Positions 30,201 to 41,424 of a DNA stretch of 64,000 bases are shown in pieces (position 1 is the first letter of the stretch; every line of letters starts with the position of its first letter). The DNA comes from Aphidius gifuensis (taxonomy: Eukaryota; Arthropoda; Insecta; Hymenoptera; Braconidae). Where the stretch lies: positions 22,284,469 through 22,348,468 of the forward strand of contig NC_057790.1 in NCBI RefSeq assembly GCF_014905175.1, given 5' to 3'. A program made the position numbers and the translations under genes. The notes beneath the pieces are model-generated. The model made no database searches, was not told the DNA's origin, and saw nothing but the letters and a program-made list of their open reading frames with translations.

Positions 30201-33200
30201 TCGTGTATGTATATATTTATTAATTGCAAGCCCACAAAAGAGAGCTTGGACTCTGTATCGACTGGGCGTGTGAATTTCGCTAATGGACAGTATATAACTC
30301 AATAATAATCTACTAAATGTTAAATTGATCTTTTTATTTATTTTCATAACTATTTATAATTTTTTTTAAATATTATATTAATTGATTAAAGCACAAATTA
30401 TTTTTCCAAATGCTGACAACTCATCATGGTATTTTAAATGACAAAATTGAGATTGATATTATTCATTTTGATTAATAAAAAATTGTGATTGAAAGCTCAT
30501 TAGATCATAGATAATTAAATGTTTAAAAATATTTAATTTTATTAATTTGATTGGCTTGGATTCATTGAGCTGTGGTCTATTGAATTTATGTTTTTTAATA
30601 CTAATTTTTTATTGTTTTTAAATATTTTATGTATTTTTAATTAATAAATATATTTTTGATATTTATAAACAATAATGGTAGCTATAAATTTACTCATTGT
30701 TTGTTTTTTTTGCTACTTTAAAATAAACTTTTGCGGGATATAATATCTGCTATCTTTCACAGCTCATATTACATATTTATTTTTTACTTTAAATTTAACG
30801 CTTACACGTCCAACTAAGCGTACAATTGCTCACACATCCGTGAGTGTGACAAAAAAAATAAATTTATACAAACCGTACATAAAAAAAAAAAATGATCATA
30901 CAGTTGCTGAAGCAACTGTGCCTTCCCTGCGGGGGGAATTTTAATTTCTTCTTTAATATATATCGAAATTCGTGACTACAAATTTATTTCATTCTCTATT
31001 GTTACAATGATTATTGTGACAGCTAAAATTTATTTAATTTTCATCCATTTTGCTTGTTCCTTCTAATGGGTCATCTCCATGTCCAGAATCACTTTCTTCT
31101 AACCTTTTAAACTCTTTGTTTTTATTCATTTTGTTGTACTATGATTTTAGACTGTCAATGTTAAATATTTATTACAAAATTGTCGAGTTCGATTGTATTT
31201 ATTCTATTTACTTTTTTCTCTCGGTTGAATCAGGATTTAACGTTTTAGTTGTTGCTGAAGTCGTTATTATATTTTTCATTTTTTTATATTCATTCATTTT
31301 CAATTCCTTTAATGCTATCACATCACCCTTTTTTTCCTAGAAATTTTCTGCCTTTTCATTCCATATAGTTAGTTCAATCTAAAATATATTTTCTTTGGTA
31401 AATTTATTATCTTTATTCAGTTTAATCAAACTTTTTTTCATTTAAATTTTATTTTACTTCATAATCACTGTCGTCTGCTAATGTTATTGTTCTTTATTTT
31501 AATAACCGTCCTGACATTGCATATATAAATTCCACTTTATTTATTGCTATTATGATTGCGATGATATCTAAATAATGTCATTATTACTATTGAATTGTTT
31601 TCTTTTTTTTTTTTTTTTTTTTCGCTAAAATTATTTTGCCTGCAAATGAATTAATTGGTAGATGTACAATTTCTTGTGATTTTATGAACTCGAAATTAAT
31701 GTTTGGTATATTTTCATTTTTCTCATCGTCATCGAATTTTATATTAGCTTCTACTGGTATCATTATTTCTTTATTATTTATTGATGGGTATTGTTCATTA
31801 ATTTTTCTCACTAATCCTCCAGTGATCGTATATATTTTATTTGAATTGAATATTTAATAATTTATCATGTTAATAATTTTTTTTTAAATCATTTTGTTGA
31901 AAAATCTTGTTGAAAAATATGATTTTTCCATGATATTTTGCTATACATTTCTTTTTTGTTTACTGATATTTTCCTAATATTTTCCTATAATTATTGTATT
32001 TTTCTTCATATTCAGTGATTTTTCTATATTTTTGTTTATTCGTTTATATATTCTCTATTTTCCTATATTTTTCTTCATTTTCCATATTCATCGTGTTCAG
32101 AATGATTAAGGGACTTAGAAAATTTTCGGGGGGGGGGGGGGATAATTGATACGTTCCCTTATTTATCGTTTTTTTCTTTATATTCAGTCACTTTCCTATA
32201 TTTTTCTACATATTTACTAATATTTTCCCATATTTATCATTTTTTTCTTTATATTCAGTGACTTTTCTATATTTTATCTTTTATCTTTATATTTTCCACA
32301 TATATCGTATTGGTTAAGATTAAGGGACTTAGAAAATTTTTTGGGGGGGTGTCTACCATGGTTGAGATTAAAGGACTTAGAAAATTTTTTAGGGGGGGTG
32401 TCTACCATGGTTGGGGGGGGTCCAGAAGAAAAGCGAAAACAATAGGAAATTAAAATTCCCTAAAAAAAAAACAATTCCTCAAAATAAAAAATCGGAAATA
32501 CAAACAGAAGCTCTTGGAATTACACTCGTAACCAATTAAAAAAAAATTTCGTCAAATATAAAATTTTGTTTTATTTGAAATTAAAAATAAAAAATAACAA
32601 CAAAATACACATGCCATAATTATAAACATGAAAGAGACCAAATATTTTTGCATGTTTGTAAAAAAAAAAAAAATTCATATACATACCTATAATAAATTGA
32701 AAAGCTTTTTTTTCTACTCATGTACTTCATTAAAGCATACAACAAGTTGTTACGTTTTTATCGTTATTTATAAAATTTTCTTTTTGCTAATTTTAGTTTA
32801 AAAAAAAAACTTTGTTTTTTTCATGCTGACATTATTATTTATTTATTATTATTATTAATATTGAGCTTGCCAATTAGTGAAAGGTATAACTGTTAGTTTC
32901 AATGAAAAGCTACATGGCAAAGTTTGCCTTTTGGTGTGTATGTCACAACGTTAGCAACAGTTCAATGTAAAACTCCCCGACTAAATTTGCTCGATAGTTA
33001 TTAGTATTGGTATTTATGATAGCAATAATTATATATACAGTACATGTAGCTATCTAGGGTTATTGGTACGGTTAACTTTTAACGAGGGACTAGAAACTCA
33101 AAGGTTATATGGATGCATTGCACATCGTTGAAAAGTTGTCTTGACTACGTCATCGTGTAACCATCACTACTATCATCATCATCATGATCATGATCATCAT

Positions 33201-36200
33201 TTTCGTCGTCATTGTCGTCATCTTGTCTTTCTTTTTCTTATTCGATGAACCATTGAGTCTTAGCTGAAGCATAGTCGAACGAGTTACCAAGCTTGTTAGG
33301 ACAACATGAGTATGGTATCAAGCCATGATTCTCATGGAAACTTCATACAAACTATATTCCAATAATGAAAATAGCAAACTTGTTCAAGTATATGTATACA
33401 TGCGTATACATATTACACGAACATATTATATTCATTATATATAATTATAATTAGACATCGTGTATCGTATATTGATATCAATTATAGTGATCGAAACACA
33501 ACTACCAAAATTCAAAACTTTACAACTTTCATTAAAGTTATTTTTTATAGAATATTTTGCTATTTATTAATTGACAATTTAATTATGAAAATATTTAATA
33601 ATACTATGAAAAATATTAATACATGAAATATTTTATTCAAAAATTTGTTTGAAAATTAAATTTTAATGATAAATTTTCTTTTTCATTTGAATATTTATGA
33701 AATGATATTATACTCGTTGTATATTCGTTACTATCGTGGAAAAAAAAATCGTGTAATTTGAAAATATTCATGAAAATAGACAAGGTAAATGTGTAAAAGA
33801 AGGTTAATGAAGATGAACATAACAAACGACTATAGAGACATCAAGACTTGGATATTCAAAGACTGAAATCTAATTGGAAGTAACTAATTTTTATGATAAA
33901 AGGCATTTTATGATTCTTGACTTTATATTTCAAGATAAAGCTTTAAAGTTTAACTATATATAGCTGGATGATTCAACAAGGTGAAAATACTTGACTTTGA
34001 ATTTTATATTTTACCTTCATCTTTATGTATTTTGTTTTTTTTTTTTAAATAACTGTTAAATATTTTTAACATCAAAGTTTATATTTTTAATTTCAATAAT
34101 TTCTTTCATTTTCATTTGAGTTTTATATACAAACAATTTTAATATTCCATTTCAGCATGTATTAATAATATAAAAAAATTATTCCAAATGAGATACTGAG
34201 TAATTTGTTGTATTTACTTAAAAAAAAAAAAAAAATACTTTAACAATTTTACGATTCACTAAGTTGTAAGATATTTTTTTTAATTTTATTTTTAAATATT
34301 ACTTGCATACACACACACACACAAATAAATTGCTGTATTATAATTTAACTTTTAATTTTTTTTTATTTATTTAATTTAAATAACGAAAAAAAAATATTTT
34401 CACTTTTTCAAACGAGTAAATATAAAACATAAAAAGATATAAAATAAATAGAAAAATGAAAAAAAAAAAATAAATTAATGAAAAGAGCTAAAAAATTGAG
34501 ATCATAAAATGTATGATGAAGGGTAGAAGTGAATTTTCAGCAATGCAAAAAAAAAATAAAAAATGTTGCAAGAGTGTTCTGGGCATATGATAAAGTTATG
34601 AAAATTTCAAGTTTTTCAAGGTATCATGCATGAAAAAAAATAAAAAGTAAATACTTGGTGAATGAATTAAGCTTATTTTTCGAGTACTTAGACATCCAGA
34701 GATAAAAATTAAAATATAGAAATAAACCACGCAAGTGTTCACCTCCAGCGAGTTCAAAAAACACGAAAAACAAATTAAAATATATAAAAAAATAAATAAT
34801 TAAAATTTAAAATTGAAACAATATAAAAAAGTAAAGGACAAGTTGATGATGTATTTGAAAATTTATGTTAAATATTTGAATGAAATGAACATTAGTTGAT
34901 TCGCAGACAGTGTGTTTAGTGGTCAACACCTTTTACATGTCAAATACATCTGGATATTGGATAAATGACATGTTACAAGTAGAATATAACATTGTATCAT
35001 CCACAAGAGACAGCAAGATAAATAGATTGTTTAAACAGAGACAACAAGTGAAGGAAATAAATATAGTTAATACATTGCATATGTAGACTATAAATTATAA
35101 TAGTTATATATACATTATATAATACAAATTATGTATATAGCATAACATTCAAGACTTGGTAGCTCACTTCTGGTTGCACGTGCGACCGTCCTGGTATAAT
35201 TCATGACACCCATGCTTTTATACAAGACCGGTTAAGTTTTAATCCATCGTTTCCAACGACACCAAGTTGTACCTCTGACTACGTGCTAAAATTTATAAAT
35301 GTTTCACACTTTCCAATTCATTCTCATACACTATGTGTGTATATATAACTTAAAGTCTGAAATTCGCCTGTTTAACCTACATCAAATATATACTCATTTG
35401 TAAATGTTTCAGAACACATACATGTTCATCATTTTGTATATTATTTTATCTAAAATTAAATTTCAACTTGCATGTGTCTTAATCTGTTGATGAATTTTTT
35501 ACTCTATTTTTTATAAAATATTCTTCATCTTTTTAAATTACACGATCGAGAACGCTCTTTATTTTAGCCTCTCAGGTATTATTTTTATGAAAATAAAGAT
35601 AAAAATAATGAAATAAAAGAGCTTAAAAAAATATATATCTATTCTATATAAAAATAAAATACGTTATTATAATTTTTTTCAATTGATTTTTCAAATACGT
35701 GCTTTTTTATTTATCAATCAAACTGTTTTTATGATTCTGATATAAAAGTAAAAAAAAAATACTACTTGAGGATTACTGAAAATATGAAAAAGAAAAAACA
35801 TAAAATAAAAAAATTTGTAATCCAGTATGCGCAACGTCTCTTGCATATTTCACGAACAAAAACTCAACGTGTACGTGCATAATTTTAAGCCTCTTCATTC
35901 TTTAAAAGAAAAGAAAAAAAAAAACAAATGTTTTTCTTTTCTTGGCTGACGTGATCCAAGTATGACCATAGTGCAACAAGATAAAAAAGAAAAAGCTCAA
36001 CTCACTTGTGAGTTGATTAATCACTGCGATATTTACAGATACAAAAAAAAAAAAAAACCATGAGAAACTATTGCAAGATGAGTATAAACACAGTTGCTTA
36101 TATGTATAAATGAGTTAAAGACACATCAAGTGTCGGGTAAACACGTGCACAGTGTAACCCTTTCTTTACTTAATGGACATGATAGCAGCACAAATCCGCT

Positions 36201-39200
36201 TTAATCTCTTCCCTATATAAACTACCACTTGTGTTTGTAATAGGTACATATTATATTTTTTTTTTAGTACAGTATCAAACTAAACTTGTTTATCCACACC
36301 AATAAGTATGATTATTTTTTTAACTCACCCTTTGATCGTCGATCAATTGGAATTGAATGACCATCTTCACGTCTCCACATGAGAGTAGGTGTTGGATAAC
36401 CCTCTGCTTTGCATGTCAGTGTTATATTTTGATGTTCTTTCACAGCTACTGTACTTTCTGTTGACAGTGTGTCTAAAATATTTGGTGGTACTAAAAAAAC
36501 ACAAGGATAAAAATTTAACACGACAAGTTACATGATTAATAAAGTATTTAATTTATATATTTTTAAATTACCAACAACTTGAAGATATCCAACTTGGCTT
36601 ATCATTGGTACTGTATTAACTTGACACATGTAATATCCTCTGTCTTGTTGTTGAACATTTTGAATACGAAGTAACCATGTTTTTTGTTTATCATGTGATA
36701 TTGAAAATCTTGGCATTTTAACAACAACATGGGTGTGAATTGTTAAAAGCATTTGACGACCAACATGCAACCATGCCACCTGTAAAAAATTATTCATTCA
36801 TTTTCAATTATTTTATTTTCAAATTTAATATTAATCAAATAAATTTATATTATATGCTGGTAAGTATATATAATTTTATTTATCATGCTTTGGATATTGA
36901 ATAAATTTTTTATTATTAATTTATAATAATTTGTAATAATTTTCATTATAAAATTTTAGTTTGTCGTTGTAAGTATATATATTTTAGCCGTTGGGCTCGA
37001 TCTTGAAACTATATGACAGTACGCCCACAGACAAATGTTATTACGCCACGTATTTCACGCTCCGTCAGGTTAACTTTGGCATGACTATAATCTCATTCTC
37101 CTGGTACTACAAAGCTTATACAATTTAAATTTAAACAGCTGACTTGAAGTTTTCCAATCTCAGATGTATCTCAGATATATATAAATTTTAATGTTTCAAA
37201 AATATTGTTTTCATTTCTTTGAAAAATTCATTTTTCATGTTTTTTTTTTTAATTTTGAAAACAAATATATATTGTATATTGAAACAATCATTCTATAAGT
37301 GAACAATTAATATTGATAAATTAGAAAAATATAAATATCAAATTTTTAATTAAAAAAAAAACTGCCAAAATATTTTTTTTTTCGTTTTTAATTTAAATTT
37401 ATTAAATTATTAGTTGATTTGTTTTAATATTGTGTTTTGTTACTTGTTTTACTCAATAAAAGAGGTTCAATATGCATTGAATCGTGATTTAATTGAGTGC
37501 TGTATAGATGGTATACATAATCGTCGAGGAGAAATAGAGTTTTCCGAGTTTTGATTGGCACTAGTGTGACGGAATTGGGGATTTATGGCTTCAGGGTTCG
37601 TTAAAGTTGTCTCGTTATATATTTGCGGTAACATACACACGCATATACACATGAATTTTGTTCAACTTGAATAATTTTCCATTTTTTTTCTCGTCATTGT
37701 CTCGTATACAATATAAAATTCTATTATAGATTAATTATTTTTTAAATAATTTATCGTATAAATCATTATCAAGTTTTTTTTATAAAATAAAATATAATTG
37801 AGTAATTAAAATTTATAATTAAATATTGTAAAAGTTCAATTATAATACGACATTTATTTCCGTTCAATTAAAATACTTGGCAATATCTCAAGAGTTGGAA
37901 AATTTTAATTTTCTCATTCTCTTGTAATTTGAACTTATGGAAAAAATATCACACATTATGTCTATTAAACTGTGATCTCAATAAGCACACGTGTTGATTC
38001 ATCGAGATAAAAAAAATAAAAATTACTTTGCGTGAGAAAATATAATCAATGTAAAAAAAATAAAAAAATTCGTTGTCAAATTGCTGGAGAGTAATTTCAA
38101 AATGAATGAGATGAATTTATTTCTCCTGCTTAAAACAGTGCAAATTATTTAATTATTTTAATATAAAAAATATAATATAATACTACATAATAAATTGATT
38201 AATTTCTATTGAGCCAATAAATTTACCTTTATTGTTTTGATAATCAAAAAAAATAATGAGCATTGCTTGTAATATTTTGAAAAATATGAAAATAAAAGAG
38301 ATAGTCAAAATACATATATAAATTGAGTAGTGTGGGTCGTAAAGTACACAGTCGATATTACATGAACTTGTCTTGATTTCCCAGAAGATTATATCAAGTT
38401 ATTGCATTTTCGTGCCTTGAACATGAACGAAAAATAAAAAAAATAAACCATCAAGGGAACTATGCGTTCAGTGAATATATTATATAAAAACTAAATGAAA
38501 GACTTTACTCGTGAATTTTATAAATGCATTATGAACTATTGATTTTTCTATATTGTTTATTTAATTTTTTTAATATAATAATTTTAATTGATTATAAAAT
38601 ATTGACAGTGATTAAATGGCTGAAAAAAAAAAAAAAAAAAAAAACATGAAGCAATTATATATAATTTGTATATTGAATATAGGTTGATATTTTGATGCGA
38701 AAAATAATGTTATGTCACGCAATGCGACGCTCAAATTAATCCACTTTGTTCACTTGTATATATGGTTTATCAGGCGGTTAGATCAATTAATCAGTTTCAT
38801 TTGTTAATTAAGTAATTACCACAGCGCCGAACGAGCCACGGGATTCATTGTGGCATGTGAAAACCGAAATAGATGACACATATCGTGTTGTTTTCCATAC
38901 CATCATGTGAAAATGCTTCATGACATGTCATTTGTTTGCAAATCAGTGGTTAATGATTCATTTTCACATTAAAAATCACCACATACACGCATATTGTCAT
39001 TTTAAAATTCAAAATTAAATGACATTAATATTAAAAATTTTATGTATTTTTATAACATCATCATTATCATTTTATTATTCTGGACAATTTAACAAAAGAT
39101 AAAATAATACTTGGTCATAATACTGCTTGTGAAGCAGTGCATGTTTTATTGTAAATTTTTTTTTTTTTATATACTTTTTTATCAGAGGCATAAAAGTAAG

Positions 39201-41154
39201 ATCCATAAAGCTTTGAAATTTACTTCGCGACCTTTAAACGCACGATATACTTTGTTATCTAATTTAATTTTATATACAGTAAAATTGGTTAAATACTTGT
39301 AAGGTTTCAAGCGATTGCAAGGTTCTTTGATGATTGAAACGAGTTAATTTTTTTCGTATATATAATTGAAACTTTTTTTAACAAAAATCCATTGTATAAT
39401 TTTTTTTTGTTCTCATTCATTGTTTTAATTTTTTTTCCTCTTTTTTTCTATGATAATAAATTAATCTTTAAAAAGTCAATGTAATAAATAAAAAAGTGAA
39501 ATTACAATATAGTCAATAAACTTTTGGATGACACAATCGATCGATGTATCAACATTGAGTAAACTTTTCCATGAATAATGGATATATAAGTGAGCCCTTC
39601 TGGACTATATCATGATGGCAAAACTTATGACACTTTTTACGACAACATCTCTCTCACTCTCGACTGAGTGGATCTAACAAAAAGCTCAAATGAAAAAAAA
39701 GTATAATAAAAATACAAAAAACAATAATAAATACACATCAAAAGTATTTATAAAAATAAAAAGTTTCAAACACATTAGTTGCCTAGACCCAATAACGCCA
39801 TAAATAATCATTTTAAAGATCAGAAATTATGTTGAAAGGTATAATTTCTAAGCCTCTAAATATATAGCTACATTACAAACAACTTGGTTTATTTTGTGTA
39901 TGTATATGTCTATTGGTTATTCGTGTAATAAAACACTTTCATTAATATTCCATTCGTGTTTTAGAACAGGTGGTTCATGGATACAAAAGCTCAAAAATAA
40001 TGCACTTCTGTCACCGGATTCCAATCTTCATTGTACTCTAGAAATTTCATCTAGGCCACAACTTGTATTTTCTTTATCCCAGCTTTTAAAAGTAAACAAA
40101 TGTATCCTCTCGTACAATTGATAACTTAATTTTGTTTTTGTTTTTGTTCTTGTATTTTTTTTTTTGGTGTTTAAATACACAGAAAGCATATTGTTAATAA
40201 TAATATTAATTTTTGAATAAACACAAACATACAAGTAAATCATGTAATAACTATTTAAACAAGTTGACGATGATGTAGTTGTATTAATAAAGTTTTAGTA
40301 TTCTGAACTCTGATATCCTTTTGTTGTGTTGACAATGATATACAACTAGCTTTGTGTAATTTTCATCATCCTGGTAATATTGATATTCACATAGACATGT
40401 CACCAAACAAGATCACCAAGTGATAATGTATTTATCATATTGTCCATGTTTTACAACAACATAAAATACAACACTTTGATAATCTCAAGATAATCATTTA
40501 ATTAATAATACTATACGAAAAATTGTTAGATAGAAAAGAAGAAAAAAAATAAATAAATAAACAAAAGTCAAAAAGTAATTGAATTTTAGATCAATGATAT
40601 ATTATATCATATTATGAAATTATTGACAATAATTTTGTTGGATAACATCAATAATTACATTCCAATGAACTCAATTATTCTTCATAAAAAAGTAAAAGTT
40701 TTTTTTTCTTTTAATTTTATCGGATCTACTTGAAAATTGCCTGATGGCTTATTCTCCCGTTACAATCGATTATTTCCAAGTGAACGCCTCACCTTAACAA
40801 TTGAATAGCCCCATTCCATTTAAGAATTTACTGGTGCTAAAGATTCATATTACATTAAACCCTTTTGTATATTTATGAATCAATTTTTCAAATTTAATTA
40901 AAAATTTTTTTTTTTTTTTTTCTCTTTAATTTATCCATTCTTTCATTGATAAATTATTATATTATCATATACATATATAAAATGTAATCAATTTTATATT
41001 AAATAATACTTTATTCATGTAAAAAAATTTAAATAAAATTTATGTACCTTGTAAGTTCCAAGATTGTTGATGACACATGGTAAACTTGCATCTCTACCAA
41101 CAGCAACTGTTACATTTGGTATTGGCTCAGCAAACAATGGTCCTTCTGATAATG
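12179..41154 (-). CDS. DIP-family (Dpr-interacting protein / lachesin-like) Ig cell-surface protein, 5' end missing
   Basis: Eight exons join in phase: 41048-41154, 36572-36779, 36329-36490, 29116-29244, 26534-26818, 25976-26038, 20314-20463 and 12179-12288. Together they make 1214 coding bases, or 403 complete residues plus one split codon. All internal borders are GT-AG; the first intron is phase 0 and the later ones phase 1, as is common for Ig genes. Counting from the first visible residue, Ig1 has Cys27, Trp39 and Cys88 (DRGYYMC), Ig2 has Cys132, Trp144 and Cys183 (GAYLC), and Ig3 has Cys226, Trp238 and Cys281 (GSYRC). N-glycosylation sequons lie at 14, 127, 169, 221 and 241. Motifs such as NVTVAVGRDASLPC, MCQVNT, VPPNIL, WRREDG and ISKNSLGETEGSIRLY are typical of DIPs. 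Known members are neuronal surface proteins that bind Dpr partners during synapse matching. The closest paralogue (epsilon/zeta/eta type) is a guess. The signal-peptide exon is missing below the first exon shown, so this is a partial gene. Confidence 0.93.
13419..13517. repeat. Direct repeat of about 35 bp
   Basis: TCAAAATAAAAATTAAAAAT followed by AAATATATAAATAAT occurs at 13419-13454 (one extra A) and 13483-13517, with a 64-bp period. Probably local duplication in AT-rich DNA. Confidence 0.7.
18201..18220. repeat. TGAA microsatellite
   Basis: Five perfect TGAA units within a DIP intron. Confidence 0.85.
19279..19334 (-). CDS. Possible alternative cassette exon of the DIP gene
   Basis: A 56-base interval is bounded by TTTTCCAG and CCG|GTAATA on the minus strand and is open when entered in phase 1, reading GYESCYIKIATRKTSTIKP. 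It leaves in phase 0. Inclusion between the stalk exon and the terminal exon would shift the latter to EAPILSDGVHRN and a stop, replacing the hydrophobic tail. The donor is weak and AG...GT pairs are common by chance, so it needs transcript support. Confidence 0.18.
20314..20463 (-). CDS. DIP exon: basic Pro/Ser-rich stalk
   Basis: Acceptor TTTTCAG, donor GTGAGG, phase 1 in and out, 150 bases. It encodes residues 319-368: a basic, proline-, serine- and glutamine-rich stretch (RQYSTPSPPKRHTT..., then PKRTERPPSSQKD) with no domain. Base composition is clearly richer in G+C than the surrounding intron, and the frame stays open from splice site to splice site. It is inferred to be part of the stalk because it joins both neighbours in frame. 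Confidence 0.82.
20464..25975 (-). other. DIP intron (5.5 kb)
   Basis: GT-AG, phase 1. AT-rich with an inverted CA/TG repeat at 22009-22068, an AAC repeat near 25645 and no supported gene. Confidence 0.7.
22009..22068. repeat. Inverted CA/TG repeat with AT loop
   Basis: CAACCACACACAC at 22009-22021 is perfectly complementary to GTGTGTGTGGTTG at 22056-22068, enclosing 34 bases of mainly TA repeat. Confidence 0.75.
25976..26038 (-). CDS. DIP exon: short linker after Ig3
   Basis: A 63-base exon with a TTTTTCAG acceptor and a GTAAGT donor, phase 1 in and out. It adds residues 298-318, starting EMAQPSAPPTATEIR, a proline/threonine/alanine-rich linker after Ig3. DIP proteins usually carry such low-complexity stalks before the membrane anchor. 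The length is a multiple of three, so it could be skipped without a frame change. Confidence 0.85.
26534..26818 (-). CDS. DIP exon: complete Ig3
   Basis: A single exon encodes residues 203-297, which is all of Ig3. It contains VPNQLMGAPAG, LEC (Cys226), AISYW (Trp238), MQLTIRNLQSSDFGSYRC (Cys281) and the ISKNSLGETEGSIRLY end that characterises DIPs. Acceptor TTGGCAG, donor GTGAGT, phase 1 on both sides. Two N-glycosylation sequons (221, 241) are present. Confidence 0.96.
26819..29115 (-). other. DIP intron (2.3 kb)
   Basis: GT-AG, phase 1. It includes a TA dinucleotide run near 27820, a GC-richer patch at about 27660-27810 and another at 28770-28920. No exon or gene is supported. Confidence 0.7.
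29116..29244 (-). CDS. DIP exon: second part of Ig2
   Basis: Acceptor ATTTCAG, donor GTAAGT, phase 1 in and out. It encodes residues 160-202: an NLT sequon, LTKITRTEMGAYLC with Cys183, and the IATNG.PPTVSKR motif shared by nearly all insect DIPs. It lies 7.1 kb from the preceding exon. Confidence 0.95.
30900..30919. repeat. Perfect 9-bp stem palindrome
   Basis: ACAGTTGCT (30900-30908), GA, then AGCAACTGT (30911-30919) form a perfect stem with a 2-base spacer, directly followed by TGCCTTCCCTGCGGGGGG. It lies just beyond the 3' end of the decayed relic. Confidence 0.7.
31034..31850 (-). pseudogene. Decayed coding-like relic, unknown protein
   Basis: Three open pieces follow each other on the minus strand with stops and frame changes between. 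From about 31850 to 31587 there is a long open stretch with no in-frame ATG needed, reading VRKINEQYPSINNKEIMIPV and on to INFEFIKSQEIVHLPINSFA, ending in a poly-Lys/poly-A run. From 31321 to 31208 it reads IALKELKMNEYKKMKN and ends TERKK-stop. From 31129 to 31034 it reads MNKNKEFKRLEESDSGHGDD and ends SKMDEN-stop. The acidic, hydrophilic pieces look like an old coding sequence broken by mutation. The minus strand is purine-rich here, which by itself yields Lys/Asn/Glu codons, so chance is a real alternative. I recognise no family. Confidence 0.3.
32004..32420. repeat. Degenerate repeat array with long G tracts
   Basis: A 28-base unit, CTTTATATTCAGTGACTTTT and eight more bases, occurs at 32004, 32176 and 32247 with few changes. 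A second unit, GATTAAGGGACTTAGAAAAT then TTT and a G run, occurs at 32104, 32318 and 32366. Two of those copies sit in a tandem 48-49 bp repeat (32312-32408) that includes GGGGGGGTGTCTACCATGGT. G runs reach 14 (32128-32141) and 7-8 elsewhere, striking in such AT-rich DNA. Confidence 0.8.
33173..33220. repeat. Imperfect ATC/GTC microsatellite
   Basis: A run of ATC and ATGATC units that changes to GTCGTCATTGTCGTC, in the Ig2-splitting intron. Confidence 0.75.
36329..36490 (-). CDS. DIP exon: first part of Ig2
   Basis: Acceptor TTTTTTTAG, donor GTGAGT; phase 1 in and out. It supplies residues 106-159, with the VPPNIL linker, NITLTC (Cys132) and the WRREDG motif (Trp144) diagnostic of the DIP/lachesin Ig2. 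The split codon at its 5' edge gives Val106, joining smoothly to QVV of the previous exon. Confidence 0.95.
36572..36779 (-). CDS. DIP exon: rest of Ig1
   Basis: Entered in phase 0 after an ATTTTTTACAG acceptor at VAW and left in phase 1 before GTAATT. It encodes residues 37-105: the core Trp39, the TIHTHVV strand, the DRGYYMC signature with Cys88, and QVNT..MISQVGYLQVV leading into Ig2. This sequence region matches the DIP Ig1 face that in the known family binds Dpr Ig1. It is separated from the next exon by only 81 bp. Confidence 0.95.
36780..41047 (-). other. DIP intron within Ig1 (4.3 kb)
   Basis: GT-AG, phase 0. It contains two GC-richer patches (about 37000-37110 and 38700-38960) that look more like regulatory DNA than exons. 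No gene is supported. Confidence 0.7.
38700..38960. promoter_or_regulatory. Candidate intronic enhancer with homeodomain-type sites
   Basis: A GC-richer stretch inside the Ig1 intron with TTAATTAAGTAATTACC, TAATCAG and TAATGATT, typical homeodomain cores, plus CpG-containing words (CGCCGAACGAGCCACGGG). No ORF or splice sites explain the composition. Enhancer function is inferred only. Confidence 0.25.
41048..41154 (-). CDS. DIP exon: start of Ig1
   Basis: The exon follows a TTTTCAG acceptor and ends before GTACAT, so it is entered in phase 1 and left in phase 0. It encodes residues 1-36 of the visible protein, including FAEPIPNVTVAVGRDASLPC and the NNLGTYK end where DIP genes are commonly split before VAW. 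Cys27 is the first Ig1 cysteine. The first codon is completed by one base from an upstream exon, which must carry the initiator Met and signal peptide. Confidence 0.93.
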
Positions 41155-41393
41155 CTGAAAAATAAAAAAAATTTATATTATAAATATATATAAAATTTTA
41201 AAAATCAACTATATATTTTTTTTATTTATTATATATATATTTTAATATTAGTTTTTGAGGTTTATATAATGTCAATATAAAATGTGTTGTGATATATAAA
41301 GTTCATCTATTACCCTCAGTCAATTTTACGAGGGAATAAAGAAACAAGCAATCTCGAGTATATACATGTTGATGTTTTCATGTATAGATATAT

Positions 41394-41424
<31 letters not shown>

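Larger units (their letters stand above)
29245..36328 (-). other. DIP intron splitting Ig2 (7.1 kb)
   Basis: GT-AG, phase 1. It contains a decayed coding-like stretch (31034-31850) and the G-tract repeat array (32004-32420) described separately, an ATC/GTC microsatellite (about 33173-33220) and a CA repeat near 34309. The rest is featureless AT-rich DNA. Confidence 0.7.
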
